Assembly: GCA_038326615.1 (NCBI GenBank)
Contig: JBBQKF010000123.1
Span: 1-7,399 of the forward strand
DNA length: 7,399 nt
Source of the DNA: JBBQKF01 sp038326615
GTDB taxonomy: Bacteria; Bacillota; Clostridia; Saccharofermentanales; UBA5734
Direction of reading: 5' to 3'
Below the pieces are notes generated by a model. That model did not search any database, was not told the DNA's origin, and saw only the letters and a program-made list of their open reading frames with translations. This document shows, piece by piece, positions 1 to 6,188 of this stretch (position 1 is its first letter; each line of letters opens with the position of its first letter). The translations under genes were made by a program, and so were the position numbers.

Positions 1-161
1 TGCGCCATATCTTTCGTAGCATGGACACCATCATTACGGTCACCATCACGCCGATCGCGATGATGTTACTCTTCGTCTATGTGTTAGGAGGAGCAATTCA
101 AACCGGCACGGGTAACTATGTGAATTACCTGCTACCCGGCACGTTGAGTGTTGCGTGTTGA
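1..161 (+). pseudogene. Truncated ABC-2 permease fragment (DrrB-like)
   Basis: The frame beginning at base 3 is open from the window edge to a TGA at 159-161. It translates to a piece of a DrrB-type ABC-2 exporter membrane subunit: RHIFRSMDTIITVTITPIAM, then a hydrophobic stretch with MLLFVYVLGGAI, then NYVNYLLPG. In this family that corresponds to the N-terminal cytoplasmic helix, the first membrane helix and the loop ending in LLPG, after which several more helices should follow. Here the frame reads only TLSVAC and stops, so most of the roughly 250-residue protein is missing. Homology seems to end near base 146. The piece is clearly GC-richer than the AT-rich DNA that follows, so it probably belongs to a different replicon segment or donor. 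The intact protein would pair with a DrrA-like ATPase to export drugs or lipids; this remnant cannot. The 5' part may lie to the left of the window. Confidence 0.75.
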
Positions 162-184
162 TAGAGAGAAAATAGCCTGCTAAC
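147..184. repeat. Possible decayed Tn3-family 38-bp terminal repeat
   Basis: These 38 bases begin where the ABC permease homology stops and lie just beyond the 3' end of the Tn3 transposase remnant, where a Tn3-family terminal repeat should be. The outer end reads AGTGTTGCGT, against the family pattern GGGGTnGCGT or similar. The inner end reads GCTAAC, against GCTAAG, with an A-rich stretch (GAGAAAAT) between. By eye it is roughly half identical to remembered Tn3-family ends, and the terminal GGGG is not preserved, so this is a decayed end at best. Position supports it more than sequence identity does. No partner repeat or 5-bp target duplication is visible in the window. Confidence 0.35.
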
Positions 185-259
185 AAGGCATAGAGAATTT
201 TAAGAAAATATTGAAGTATTTTTTTGTTCCTTCAAACTGATTAAAATGTTTGAGGGAAT

Positions 260-538
260 TTAATTTATATGTTCCCATCTAAGTGGGAATATATGATTTA
301 ATAGACTTCCATCGATACCGGTTCTTCGTTTAAGGTGGTCAATTACCTCTTGTATCCGTCTACACAAGGACTTATTTGAAATGTAATCAAGTAAAAATAT
401 AGTTTTCTCTATCCTTCCAATTTCTCGAACGGAAGTATAAAGAGTATTTTGCCTAGAATAGGGGCATAATTTACACATTATAAGTGAAGCTGATACTTCC
501 CATTCACTTATTGATTGAGTTGATCTTAGAACATTATT
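260..538 (-). pseudogene. Tn3-family transposase (TnpA) C-terminal remnant
   Basis: The minus-strand frame is open from 538 down to a TAA at 260-262, and a TGA at 539-541 closes it upstream. It contains blocks typical of the end of Tn3-family TnpA, a DDE transposase of about 950-1000 residues: VSASLIMCKL, YSRQNTLYTSVREIGRIEKT, IFLLDYISNKSLCRRIQ, and then LLNHIFPLRWEHIN. In intact relatives roughly 60 residues separate the RRIQ block from the last block, including the LNKGE region that carries the catalytic glutamate. Here the two blocks are fused in frame at about 346-350, so the segment was deleted. WEHIN should be followed by a few residues (usually L-x-G-x-Y); instead the frame stops, probably by loss of one T. 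The upstream two-thirds of the gene, including the catalytic aspartates, is absent. This is a dead fossil of a transposon. The start codon at 478 seen by simple ORF calling is not a real start. Confidence 0.8.
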
Positions 539-578
539 TCACTGATTCATTGAAAAGCAATATCTCAACAATATATAT

Positions 579-760
579 TTATACATTCAAGTCTCTTCTT
601 GTATAAAATATATAAGTTGCTCCAAGTAACATTCCTATAATTATAACCGAAAAAATTTTAAAATATGGTCTAAATCCCCTTTAAATAGTAATTGTTCTGC
701 ATCAAAGTACTTAATAGGAGTAAAATACTTTAAACTTTCAAAGTCGCTGTTCATGTTGTT
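579..760 (-). pseudogene. ABC-2 permease C-terminal remnant (BcrB/NatB-like), frameshifted
   Basis: Reading the minus strand from about 754, the frame gives MNSDFESLKYFTPIKYFDAE, then QLLFKGDLDHILKFF, then stops. Shifting one base at the A6/T4 homopolymer (plus-strand 650-659) continues as FSVIIIGMLLGATYIFYTRR followed by DLNV and a stop at 579-581. Joined, this has the typical C-terminus of BcrB/NatB-like ABC-2 permeases: a LKYFTPxKYFDA loop, a short amphipathic segment, a final hydrophobic helix and a xYxxRRDL tail. No upstream membrane helices can be followed beyond about 760, so only the last 55-60 residues remain, broken by a one-base indel. It differs in strand, composition and family from the permease piece at the left edge, so the two are not halves of one gene. 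Assignment rests on motif memory. Confidence 0.55.
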
Positions 761-843
761 GGCTCTAACCCATATTGGGTGAAAATAGTATTTGTATATT
801 CAGGATATATATAACAGAGGAATTATATTTATTGCTAAGACTA

Positions 844-872
844 TTGACAAAGAAATTAATAAAATATATAAT
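844..872 (+). promoter_or_regulatory. Consensus sigma-A promoter for tetR (and probably the cassette)
   Basis: TTGACA at 844-849 and TATAAT at 867-872 match the vegetative -35 and -10 hexamers exactly, with a 17-bp spacer (850-866). Transcription would be expected to start around 878-880, about 40 bp before the tetR start codon at 920. An unregulated promoter of this quality would be strong, which fits repression by the TetR protein at the inverted repeat that begins at the next base. Confidence 0.85.
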
Positions 873-901
873 GGAAACCAAAGAGGAACGCAAAGGTTTC
901 C
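873..901 (+). promoter_or_regulatory. Candidate TetR operator (29-bp inverted repeat)
   Basis: GGAAACC at 873-879 and GGTTTCC at 895-901 form perfect 7-bp inverted arms around 15 bp. Further symmetric positions occur inside the gap (G883 with C891, G885 with C889), so the dyad extends beyond the arms. It begins immediately after the -10 box and covers the expected transcription start, the classic place for a TetR-family autorepressor. Its overall length resembles the long operators bound by QacR-like members. As RNA it could also fold as a weak hairpin just upstream of the ribosome site. Binding is inferred from position and symmetry. Confidence 0.6.
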
Positions 902-919
902 TCGGAACGGAGTGGTTAG

Positions 920-1513
920 ATGGACACTATTAATGAAATGCGTATTTTACAAGCGGCTCATGAATTGTTTTATACTCGCGGGTACCGGAGTGCAACTATT
1001 AAGGACTTGGCAGATAAATTGGGAATGAGTAAAAAGACAATTTATCAGTATTTTTCCAGTAAGGAAGAGATAGCAACAGCTGTTGTTTATGAAACTATGA
1101 AAAAAATAGGTGAGCTTATGGATAAGTCTGAGTTTACCCAATCAAACCCACTTATTGTGCTTAGGGAGAACTTTATAAATTCAAAGGATGAATTTCTTAG
1201 GTTTAGTCCATTGTTTTTAATGGATATTGAAAAATACCTACCTCTATTAGCAGTTAAATATAAACAATTTCGTGAGGAGAGAAAAAAGGTTATTGAAGAC
1301 CTATTAATAAGCGCAAAAGAAATTGGCCTGATTAAGGATATTCATATTCATTTGGCAATGGAAATTTTACATGAGTCGCTGCGGGCACTTACTAAACCTG
1401 AATTTCTATCAGCACAAATATATTCAAGGACAGATGTTGTAGATACCTTTATAGATATTTTCTTTAGTGGTATAGCTGCACCAAAAACTATTGAACCTAG
1501 TGCTGTGCTTTAA
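920..1513 (+). CDS. TetR/AcrR-family transcriptional regulator
   Basis: This 197-residue protein has the usual size and layout of a TetR-family repressor. An N-terminal three-helix DNA-binding domain (about residues 5-50) contains AAHELFYTRGYRSATIKDLA and LGMSKKTIYQYFSSKEE, with the helix-turn-helix at about 26-45. The remainder is a divergent, helical ligand-binding and dimerisation domain. The ATG at 920 is chosen because a purine-rich site, GGAG (909-912), sits 7 bases upstream and the DNA-binding domain starts at the expected distance. It is the first gene of a same-strand set: 87 bp separate it from the Rph-like gene, followed by a DHA2 exporter. Family members in this position usually repress the neighbouring resistance genes and are released by the drug or a related ligand; that role is inferred. 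The perfect promoter and inverted repeat directly upstream suggest autorepression. The natural ligand cannot be read from the sequence. Confidence 0.92.
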   Translation: MDTINEMRILQAAHELFYTRGYRSATIKDLADKLGMSKKTIYQYFSSKEEIATAVVYETMKKIGELMDKSEFTQSNPLIVLRENFINSKDEFLRFSPLFLMDIEKYLPLLAVKYKQFREERKKVIEDLLISAKEIGLIKDIHIHLAMEILHESLRALTKPEFLSAQIYSRTDVVDTFIDIFFSGIAAPKTIEPSAVL

Positions 1514-1527
1514 TGAATTTTTTATTA

Positions 1528-1556
1528 GGAAACTCAAAACAATATAATAGTTTTTA
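1528..1556 (+). promoter_or_regulatory. Weak promoter / possible second TetR site before the Rph-like gene
   Basis: A TATAAT occurs at 1543-1548, but the region 16-17 bp upstream (TTTATT, 1521-1526) is a poor -35 box. Around it, GGAAACT (1528-1534) and AGTTTTT (1549-1555) form an imperfect dyad: AAACT and AGTTT are exact, and the outer bases are not symmetric. The left arm shares GGAAAC with the operator candidate upstream of tetR. A regulator-dependent internal promoter is possible, but the region is AT-rich and the match could be chance. Confidence 0.3.
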
Positions 1557-1600
1557 TATTTTCTTATGAGCTAGCTAAATTAGTTTAGGAGGAATAAATT

Positions 1601-4258
1601 ATGGAAAAATATGTACTGAATTTTAATGAAATCGATAAAACGTATTTACCCTATGTTGGAGGAAAGGGTGCTAATCTTGGTGAGATGACAAAAGCGGGGT
1701 TCCCTGTTCCACAAGGATTTTGTATTACGACATGGGCTTATCGGACTTTCTTACAAAATATCGAAGAGATGGATGGAATGCTTGACCAGCTTGATAAGAT
1801 AAAACCAGATGATTTAGAAAAAATTAGCAAACTTGGCAAGAGTATACGCGAAGATATTAATTCGGTTCCAATGCCGGAAGATATAAAATTTGCCATTTTA
1901 AAATCATGGGATGGAGCAGGAAAAGAGAAAGCATATGCAGTTCGTTCTAGTGCTACAGCCGAGGATTTACCCACCGCCTCTTTCGCAGGACAGCAAGATA
2001 CGTATTTGAATATATGTGGAGAGGAGCAGCTGCTTAAAGCAGTACAAAATTGCTGGGCTTCCCTGTTTACTGACCGTGCAATCTCATATCGTGCAAAAAA
2101 CAAATTTGATCACCGCTTAGTATTTCTATCCGTTGTGGTTCAAGAGATGGTTTTCCCGGAGGTTTCTGGGATTATGTTTACGGCAGATCCAATTACTGGT
2201 TCTCGGAAAACAGTCTCTGTCGATGCAAGCTTTGGTCTTGGAGAAGCTCTTGTCTCAGGGATTGTAAATCCAGATTTATACCAGGTTAAGTCAGGGAAAA
2301 TTATAAAAAAACAAATATCTAAAAAGAAAATAGCAATATATTCTGTGCTTGAAGGTGGAACCGTAACAAAAGATATTCCACTTGATAAACAGGATGTTCA
2401 AGCACTAGCTGATGATAGAATTATTGAACTTGCAGAGCTTGGTCAGAAAATCGAAGGACATTATGACTTAGAGCAAGACATTGAATGGGGATTTGCTGGT
2501 GGCAAGTTTTATATCCTTCAAAGTCGCCCAATTACATCATTATACCCCCTGCCTCTTGTTTCAGATGAAAAATTACATGTATTTATGTCCTTTGGACATA
2601 TTCAAATGATGACGGACGTTATGAAGCCTTTAACCATATCATTATATAAAAACATACTTAATGTTCTAAAAGATGATACTACTCCTTCTGGCAATTATAT
2701 AATAGTTGAAGTAGGAGGCCACATGTTTGCGGATGTTTCAGCACCCCTTTTACTAAAACCTCTTCGAAATAGGTTCCTTAAGGTGTTTAAAGGCATGGAT
2801 GAGTTAATATCATCGGCCTTAACAGAAGTGTGCAAGCGAGAAGAGTTTACTAATTTATCTGTATCTAAAAAAGCAGTTTTTCGTACTTTTAGAAAAATGG
2901 CTCCTATTATTATTCCGGTTATTGTTAAGGTAATTTACAACCTTTTGATTAAAGATCCGATTAAAGCTCAAAACGAGGCTAATTGTTTAATTGAAGAAAT
3001 CTCTAAGGATAGTGAAAAAAGAATATTTGCGGTTAAAGGATCAGAAAGGATTCGAAGAATACAGGAAAGTATGGGCAATATGCTACCGAATGTGCTGGCT
3101 AAAGTTGTAGTTTATTGGATTACAGGAATTGTGGCAGCGGGGTCGCTAGAAAAGAAACTTAAAAATAAGGTTGGTGATAAGAAAAGTGCGTATTTGTTAA
3201 GTCAGCTTAATAAATCACTTCCTGGTAATATAACAACGCAGCTAGGACTCGAGGTTGCGGATTTGGCTGATATTGCAAGGAAGTATCCGGAAGTTATAGA
3301 TTATCTTCAAAAAGCCAATAATGTCACTTTTTATGAAGAATTAATTAAAGTTAAAGGAGGATTTGAATTTAAATCTGGATTGGATAACTTTATAAAGAAG
3401 TATGGTATGCGCTGTTCTGGCGAGGTTGACATTACAAAACCTAGATGGAACGAGGAGCCTGTTCAGCTTATACCGTCTATTCTCAGTAATATACGGACTG
3501 CTGTAGCCGGAGAGAATAAAGTAAAGTTCAAGCAGGGTGAAATAGATGCGGAGCGGGCAGCTAAAGAAATAATTTCACAGTTTGGCTTTTTTGAAAAGAG
3601 AATAATATGTCGATTGATTAAACTATATCGTAATCTTATGGGTATGCGTGAGCATCACAAATTCAGTTTAATTATGCACTTAGATATATACAAACGTGCA
3701 ATTTTGGAGGAAGCACGATGCTTAATGAAAAAAGGAATGCTACGAAATGAACAGGATGTATTCTATATTACGCTAGAGGAACTTATAGAACTTCAAGAGG
3801 GCAGTTTTCCAGGGAATATTGAGGAATTTATTGATTTAACAAAAGTGCAATATCTGCAGTATGAGAAGCTTTCTCCACCTCGTGTTATGACAAGTGACGG
3901 AGAAATTATTACAGGCAGGCTAAGAGATATTAATGCACCAGAAGGTGCTCTCATCGGAACACCTGTTTCAGCAGGCATAGTAGAAGGTATTGCAAGGGTG
4001 GTACTAAGGTTAGAGGATGCTGAGCTAAGACCTGGAGAAATTTTAGTTGCACCATATACTGATCCTGGCTGGACCCCGCTATTTACTTCGGCTATTGGCC
4101 TGGTTACAGAAGTAGGTGGTATGATGACTCACGGTTCTGTAATTGCCCGTGAATATGGTCTGCCGGCTGTTGTTGGAATTGATAAAGTAACGAAAATCAT
4201 TAAAGATGGCGATCGCATTAGAGTGAACGGTACTGAAGGATTTGTCCAGATACTATAG
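1601..4258 (+). CDS. rph: Rifampin phosphotransferase-like dikinase (PEP synthase superfamily)
   Basis: At 885 residues this matches the three-part layout of rifampin phosphotransferases (about 865 residues in Listeria). The N-terminal ATP-grasp-like PPDK domain (about 1-315) has VGGKGANLGEM with Lys22, AVRSSATAEDL with Arg115, IEWG with Glu295 and LQSRPI with Gln307 and Arg309. The middle drug-binding-type region (about 316-760) opens with SFGHIQMMTDVMKPL at 331-345, where Rph enzymes carry a similar HQQMMTDxMKPL motif. The C-terminal swivelling phosphohistidine domain (about 785-885) carries GGMMTHGSVIAREYG with the catalytic His844. True PEP synthase and PPDK have a further pyruvate-binding TIM barrel after this domain; here the protein ends 41 residues after the histidine, arguing against PEP synthesis. 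Known Rph enzymes use ATP to phosphorylate the C21 hydroxyl of rifamycins, giving AMP and phosphate. AGGAGGA (1587-1593) sets the ATG. TetR upstream and an exporter downstream support a resistance role. The substrate is inferred, and some homologues are annotated simply as PEP synthase. Confidence 0.82.
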   Translation: MEKYVLNFNEIDKTYLPYVGGKGANLGEMTKAGFPVPQGFCITTWAYRTFLQNIEEMDGMLDQLDKIKPDDLEKISKLGKSIREDINSVPMPEDIKFAILKSWDGAGKEKAYAVRSSATAEDLPTASFAGQQDTYLNICGEEQLLKAVQNCWASLFTDRAISYRAKNKFDHRLVFLSVVVQEMVFPEVSGIMFTADPITGSRKTVSVDASFGLGEALVSGIVNPDLYQVKSGKIIKKQISKKKIAIYSVLEGGTVTKDIPLDKQDVQALADDRIIELAELGQKIEGHYDLEQDIEWGFAGGKFYILQSRPITSLYPLPLVSDEKLHVFMSFGHIQMMTDVMKPLTISLYKNILNVLKDDTTPSGNYIIVEVGGHMFADVSAPLLLKPLRNRFLKVFKGMDELISSALTEVCKREEFTNLSVSKKAVFRTFRKMAPIIIPVIVKVIYNLLIKDPIKAQNEANCLIEEISKDSEKRIFAVKGSERIRRIQESMGNMLPNVLAKVVVYWITGIVAAGSLEKKLKNKVGDKKSAYLLSQLNKSLPGNITTQLGLEVADLADIARKYPEVIDYLQKANNVTFYEELIKVKGGFEFKSGLDNFIKKYGMRCSGEVDITKPRWNEEPVQLIPSILSNIRTAVAGENKVKFKQGEIDAERAAKEIISQFGFFEKRIICRLIKLYRNLMGMREHHKFSLIMHLDIYKRAILEEARCLMKKGMLRNEQDVFYITLEELIELQEGSFPGNIEEFIDLTKVQYLQYEKLSPPRVMTSDGEIITGRLRDINAPEGALIGTPVSAGIVEGIARVVLRLEDAELRPGEILVAPYTDPGWTPLFTSAIGLVTEVGGMMTHGSVIAREYGLPAVVGIDKVTKIIKDGDRIRVNGTEGFVQIL

Positions 4259-4307
4259 AAGAAAGAAAAGCTAATTTAAATATATTGGTGAAAGGGTGCG
4301 ATAAAAT

Positions 4308-5876
4308 ATGTTTGCAGAATTGAGTAAAAAAAGAAAAATAGTTGTGCTTACAGGAATACTCCTCGGAATGCTGCTAAGCTCATTAGATACGACGATTGTA
4401 AGCACAGCCATGCCTAAAATATCCGCAGCACTTGGTGGTGTTGAATATTTAAGCTGGACATTTACAGCATATATGCTGGCATCCACAATTTCTATCCCTA
4501 TATTCGGGAAACTTGCTGATATATATGGTAGAAAATACTTTTATATTTCTGGAATATTCCTGTTTTTACTGGGATCTGCATTATGTGGTCTGGCACAAAC
4601 AATGGGTCAACTAATATTCTTTAGAGGAATGCAAGGCATTGGTGGTGGTATTTTATCAGCAAATTCCATGGCAATTGTTTCAGATATTTTTCCACCAGCT
4701 GAAAGGGGTAAATACCAAGGAATTTTAGGTGGGGTTTATGCTCTGGCAAGTGTACTTGGACCTGCACTCGGAGGTTTCATTACCGATAACCTTAACTGGA
4801 GGTGGGTATTCTACGTTAATATACCTGTTGGTATTTTAGCAATCATAGTTGTATGGGTTGGTATGCCTTTCATAAAGCAAAGTAGTGAAAAAAGGAATAT
4901 AGACTATGTAGGTGCTGCTTTTATTATTGCAGCGTTTACACCACTTCTATTGGCACTTTCATGGGGTGGCACAAAATATGCTTGGACATCAAATGTTATT
5001 CTTATCTTGTTAATGTTCTCAATTGTATCATTAGTTATATTAGTTATTGTAGAATTAAAAGCAAAAGATCCGATAATACCTCTATCTTTTTTCAAGAACT
5101 CAATATTTACCATAGGGGTTTTATCAAGCTTTTTAATGGCTATTGCAATGTTTGGAACTATTATGTATATACCTCTTTTTGTACAGGGTGTAATTGGGGC
5201 AACAGCAACGGGCTCAGGAGCGATAACGATGCCTATGATGTTAAGTGTAGTTGTAGCAAGTATAATAAGTGGGCAACTTATATCAAGGATGGGAAAGTAT
5301 AAAATTTTAGCAATCACAGGTTTTACGATAATGCTTATCGCAATGATAATGCTATCTATGATGGGGATTAATACCACAAATAAAACAGTAGTCATTAACA
5401 TGATAGTTATGGGTACAGGGCTTGGCATCGTGGTTCCAATATTTGTAATTGCAGTACAGAATGCATTTCCACAGTCATATGTTGGTACTGTTACAGCTTC
5501 ATTGCAATTTTTTAGAAATATAGGAGGTGCTGTGGGGGTAGCCATATTAGGGTCCAGGTTAAATTCAACATTCAGAGCTGAATCTATAAAGTTAATACCT
5601 GAAACTATAAAAAAGATAATTCCTCTTGATAAACAAAAAATATTTGATACGCCTCAAATTCTTTTTGATCCCAAATTTATGGAGAAAATGAAAGGAAATA
5701 TTCCTCCAAAATCTGTAGAAGTGTTGCTTAAGTTCTTTGAGGAGTTGAAAGGTGCTTTGGCATCATCTATTCATGATGTGTTTTTTATAGGTATTATTGT
5801 AATTGCTTTAGCTCTTATACTTGTGTTTTTCTTGAAAGAGTTACCACTTAGAAAAGCTCAAGCTCCTACAAAATAA
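4308..5876 (+). CDS. DHA2-family (EmrB/QacA-type) 14-TM multidrug MFS exporter
   Basis: This 522-residue, strongly hydrophobic protein is a proton-driven drug exporter of the 14-helix DHA2 family. TM1 carries SSLDTTIVSTAMP with Asp27 (the family's motif D1). Motif A is GKLADIYGRK (67-76) in the TM2-TM3 loop. Motif B is RGMQGIGGG (106-114) with Arg106 in TM4. The antiporter motif C is LGPALGGF (150-157) in TM5. Helices continue to about residue 420, followed by the long hydrophilic loop (about 420-485) that DHA2 proteins have before TM14 (IGIIVIALALILVFFL). It ends with a short basic tail. Length and architecture are complete. The ATG at 4308 follows a moderate AAAGGGTG site (4291-4298). Only 49 bp, with no terminator-like hairpin, separate it from the Rph-like gene, so co-transcription is likely. 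It plausibly exports the same drug that the kinase modifies; the substrate cannot be read from sequence. Confidence 0.93.
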   Translation: MFAELSKKRKIVVLTGILLGMLLSSLDTTIVSTAMPKISAALGGVEYLSWTFTAYMLASTISIPIFGKLADIYGRKYFYISGIFLFLLGSALCGLAQTMGQLIFFRGMQGIGGGILSANSMAIVSDIFPPAERGKYQGILGGVYALASVLGPALGGFITDNLNWRWVFYVNIPVGILAIIVVWVGMPFIKQSSEKRNIDYVGAAFIIAAFTPLLLALSWGGTKYAWTSNVILILLMFSIVSLVILVIVELKAKDPIIPLSFFKNSIFTIGVLSSFLMAIAMFGTIMYIPLFVQGVIGATATGSGAITMPMMLSVVVASIISGQLISRMGKYKILAITGFTIMLIAMIMLSMMGINTTNKTVVINMIVMGTGLGIVVPIFVIAVQNAFPQSYVGTVTASLQFFRNIGGAVGVAILGSRLNSTFRAESIKLIPETIKKIIPLDKQKIFDTPQILFDPKFMEKMKGNIPPKSVEVLLKFFEELKGALASSIHDVFFIGIIVIALALILVFFLKELPLRKAQAPTK

Positions 5877-5966
5877 GGAAAAACCTAATTTACGCTTTCC
5901 ACCTACTATCTAAATGCCAATGCTTGACATCATTAGTTGCCAGATAAGGTCCAAGACTCGCTATGA

Positions 5967-6188
5967 GTGGTTTCATATTCAGAAGAACTCGATTATCTAA
6001 AAGATACTCAAGATATTCAATTAATAGTTATGAATTTGGAAACTAAAAAAATAATTTTAGAAACCTTAAATAATTTGAAACCTATTTATAAGTATGTTCT
6101 TATTCTTAAATATATAGATTATTATAATGTCATAGTTGTCAGCGATACCATGGAACACTACTTGAGAATATGGGGGAGGAATATGTAA
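5967..6188 (+). pseudogene. 5'-truncated ECF sigma factor-like remnant
   Basis: The frame from 5967 to a TAA at 6186-6188 encodes about 73 residues. ETKKIILETLNNLKPIYKYV followed by LILKYIDYYN resembles the start of sigma-70 region 4 in ECF sigma factors, in which a linker leads to L-x-x-L-P-x-x-Y-R-x-V-L-x-L-x-Y. The following residues (VIVVSDTMEHYLRIWGRNM) only loosely resemble the helix-turn-helix that should come next, and nothing like the TVKSR motif is present. Region 2, which binds the -10 element and core polymerase, is missing altogether. The only upstream start is a GTG with no ribosome site. It is best read as a decayed 3' part of a sigma factor gene whose front was lost near 5967. 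Its last bases hold the ribosome site of the next gene, so the two were probably an operon. It could instead be an unrelated small protein. Confidence 0.45.

Larger units (their letters stand above)
185..843. other. Gene-poor, decayed AT-rich stretch
   Basis: No intact coding sequence or RNA gene is recognisable here. The stretch holds the two minus-strand pseudogene remnants (Tn3 TnpA at 260-538 and ABC permease C-terminus at 579-760). Stretches 185-259, 539-578 and 761-843 are AT-rich and show nothing nameable. Two small palindromes occur: an 11-bp stem (267-277 with 284-294, one G-U pair), which lies inside the TnpA remnant and is not followed by a T-run, and a 5-bp ACCCA/TGGGT stem at 768-780. 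Neither looks like a terminator. Confidence 0.6.

Noticed and set aside
267..294. 11-bp hairpin (one G-U pair, 6-nt loop) considered as a terminator
   Set aside because: There is no T-run on either side, and it falls inside the PLRWEHI coding block of the TnpA remnant, so chance from the coding sequence is more likely.
792..1028. Plus-strand 78-codon frame overlapping the start of tetR
   Set aside because: It runs across the promoter and operator candidate and into tetR in another frame; the tetR frame has clear HTH homology and its own ribosome site, so this is a shadow.
1738..2103. Minus-strand 121-codon frame within the Rph-like gene
   Set aside because: Antisense to the conserved ATP-grasp domain, with no ribosome site or recognisable motif.
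1601..4258. Calling the large gene phosphoenolpyruvate synthase (ppsA)
   Set aside because: The C-terminal TIM-barrel PEP/pyruvate domain is absent and the domain order, length and motifs match the rifampin phosphotransferase branch.
4904..5545. Long minus-strand 213-codon frame inside the exporter gene
   Set aside because: It lies wholly opposite a strongly conserved DHA2 exporter; its length follows from the codon pattern of hydrophobic residues on the sense strand, and no family motif is visible in it.
5877..5900. GGAAA...TTTCC after the exporter stop codon considered as a terminator
   Set aside because: A 5-bp stem with a 14-nt loop and no following T-run is too weak; no convincing terminator for the cassette was found.
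5924..5948. TTGACA at 5924-5929 with GATAAG at 5943-5948 as a promoter for the sigma remnant
   Set aside because: Spacing is only 13 bp and nothing like a -10 box lies at the proper 16-18 bp distance.
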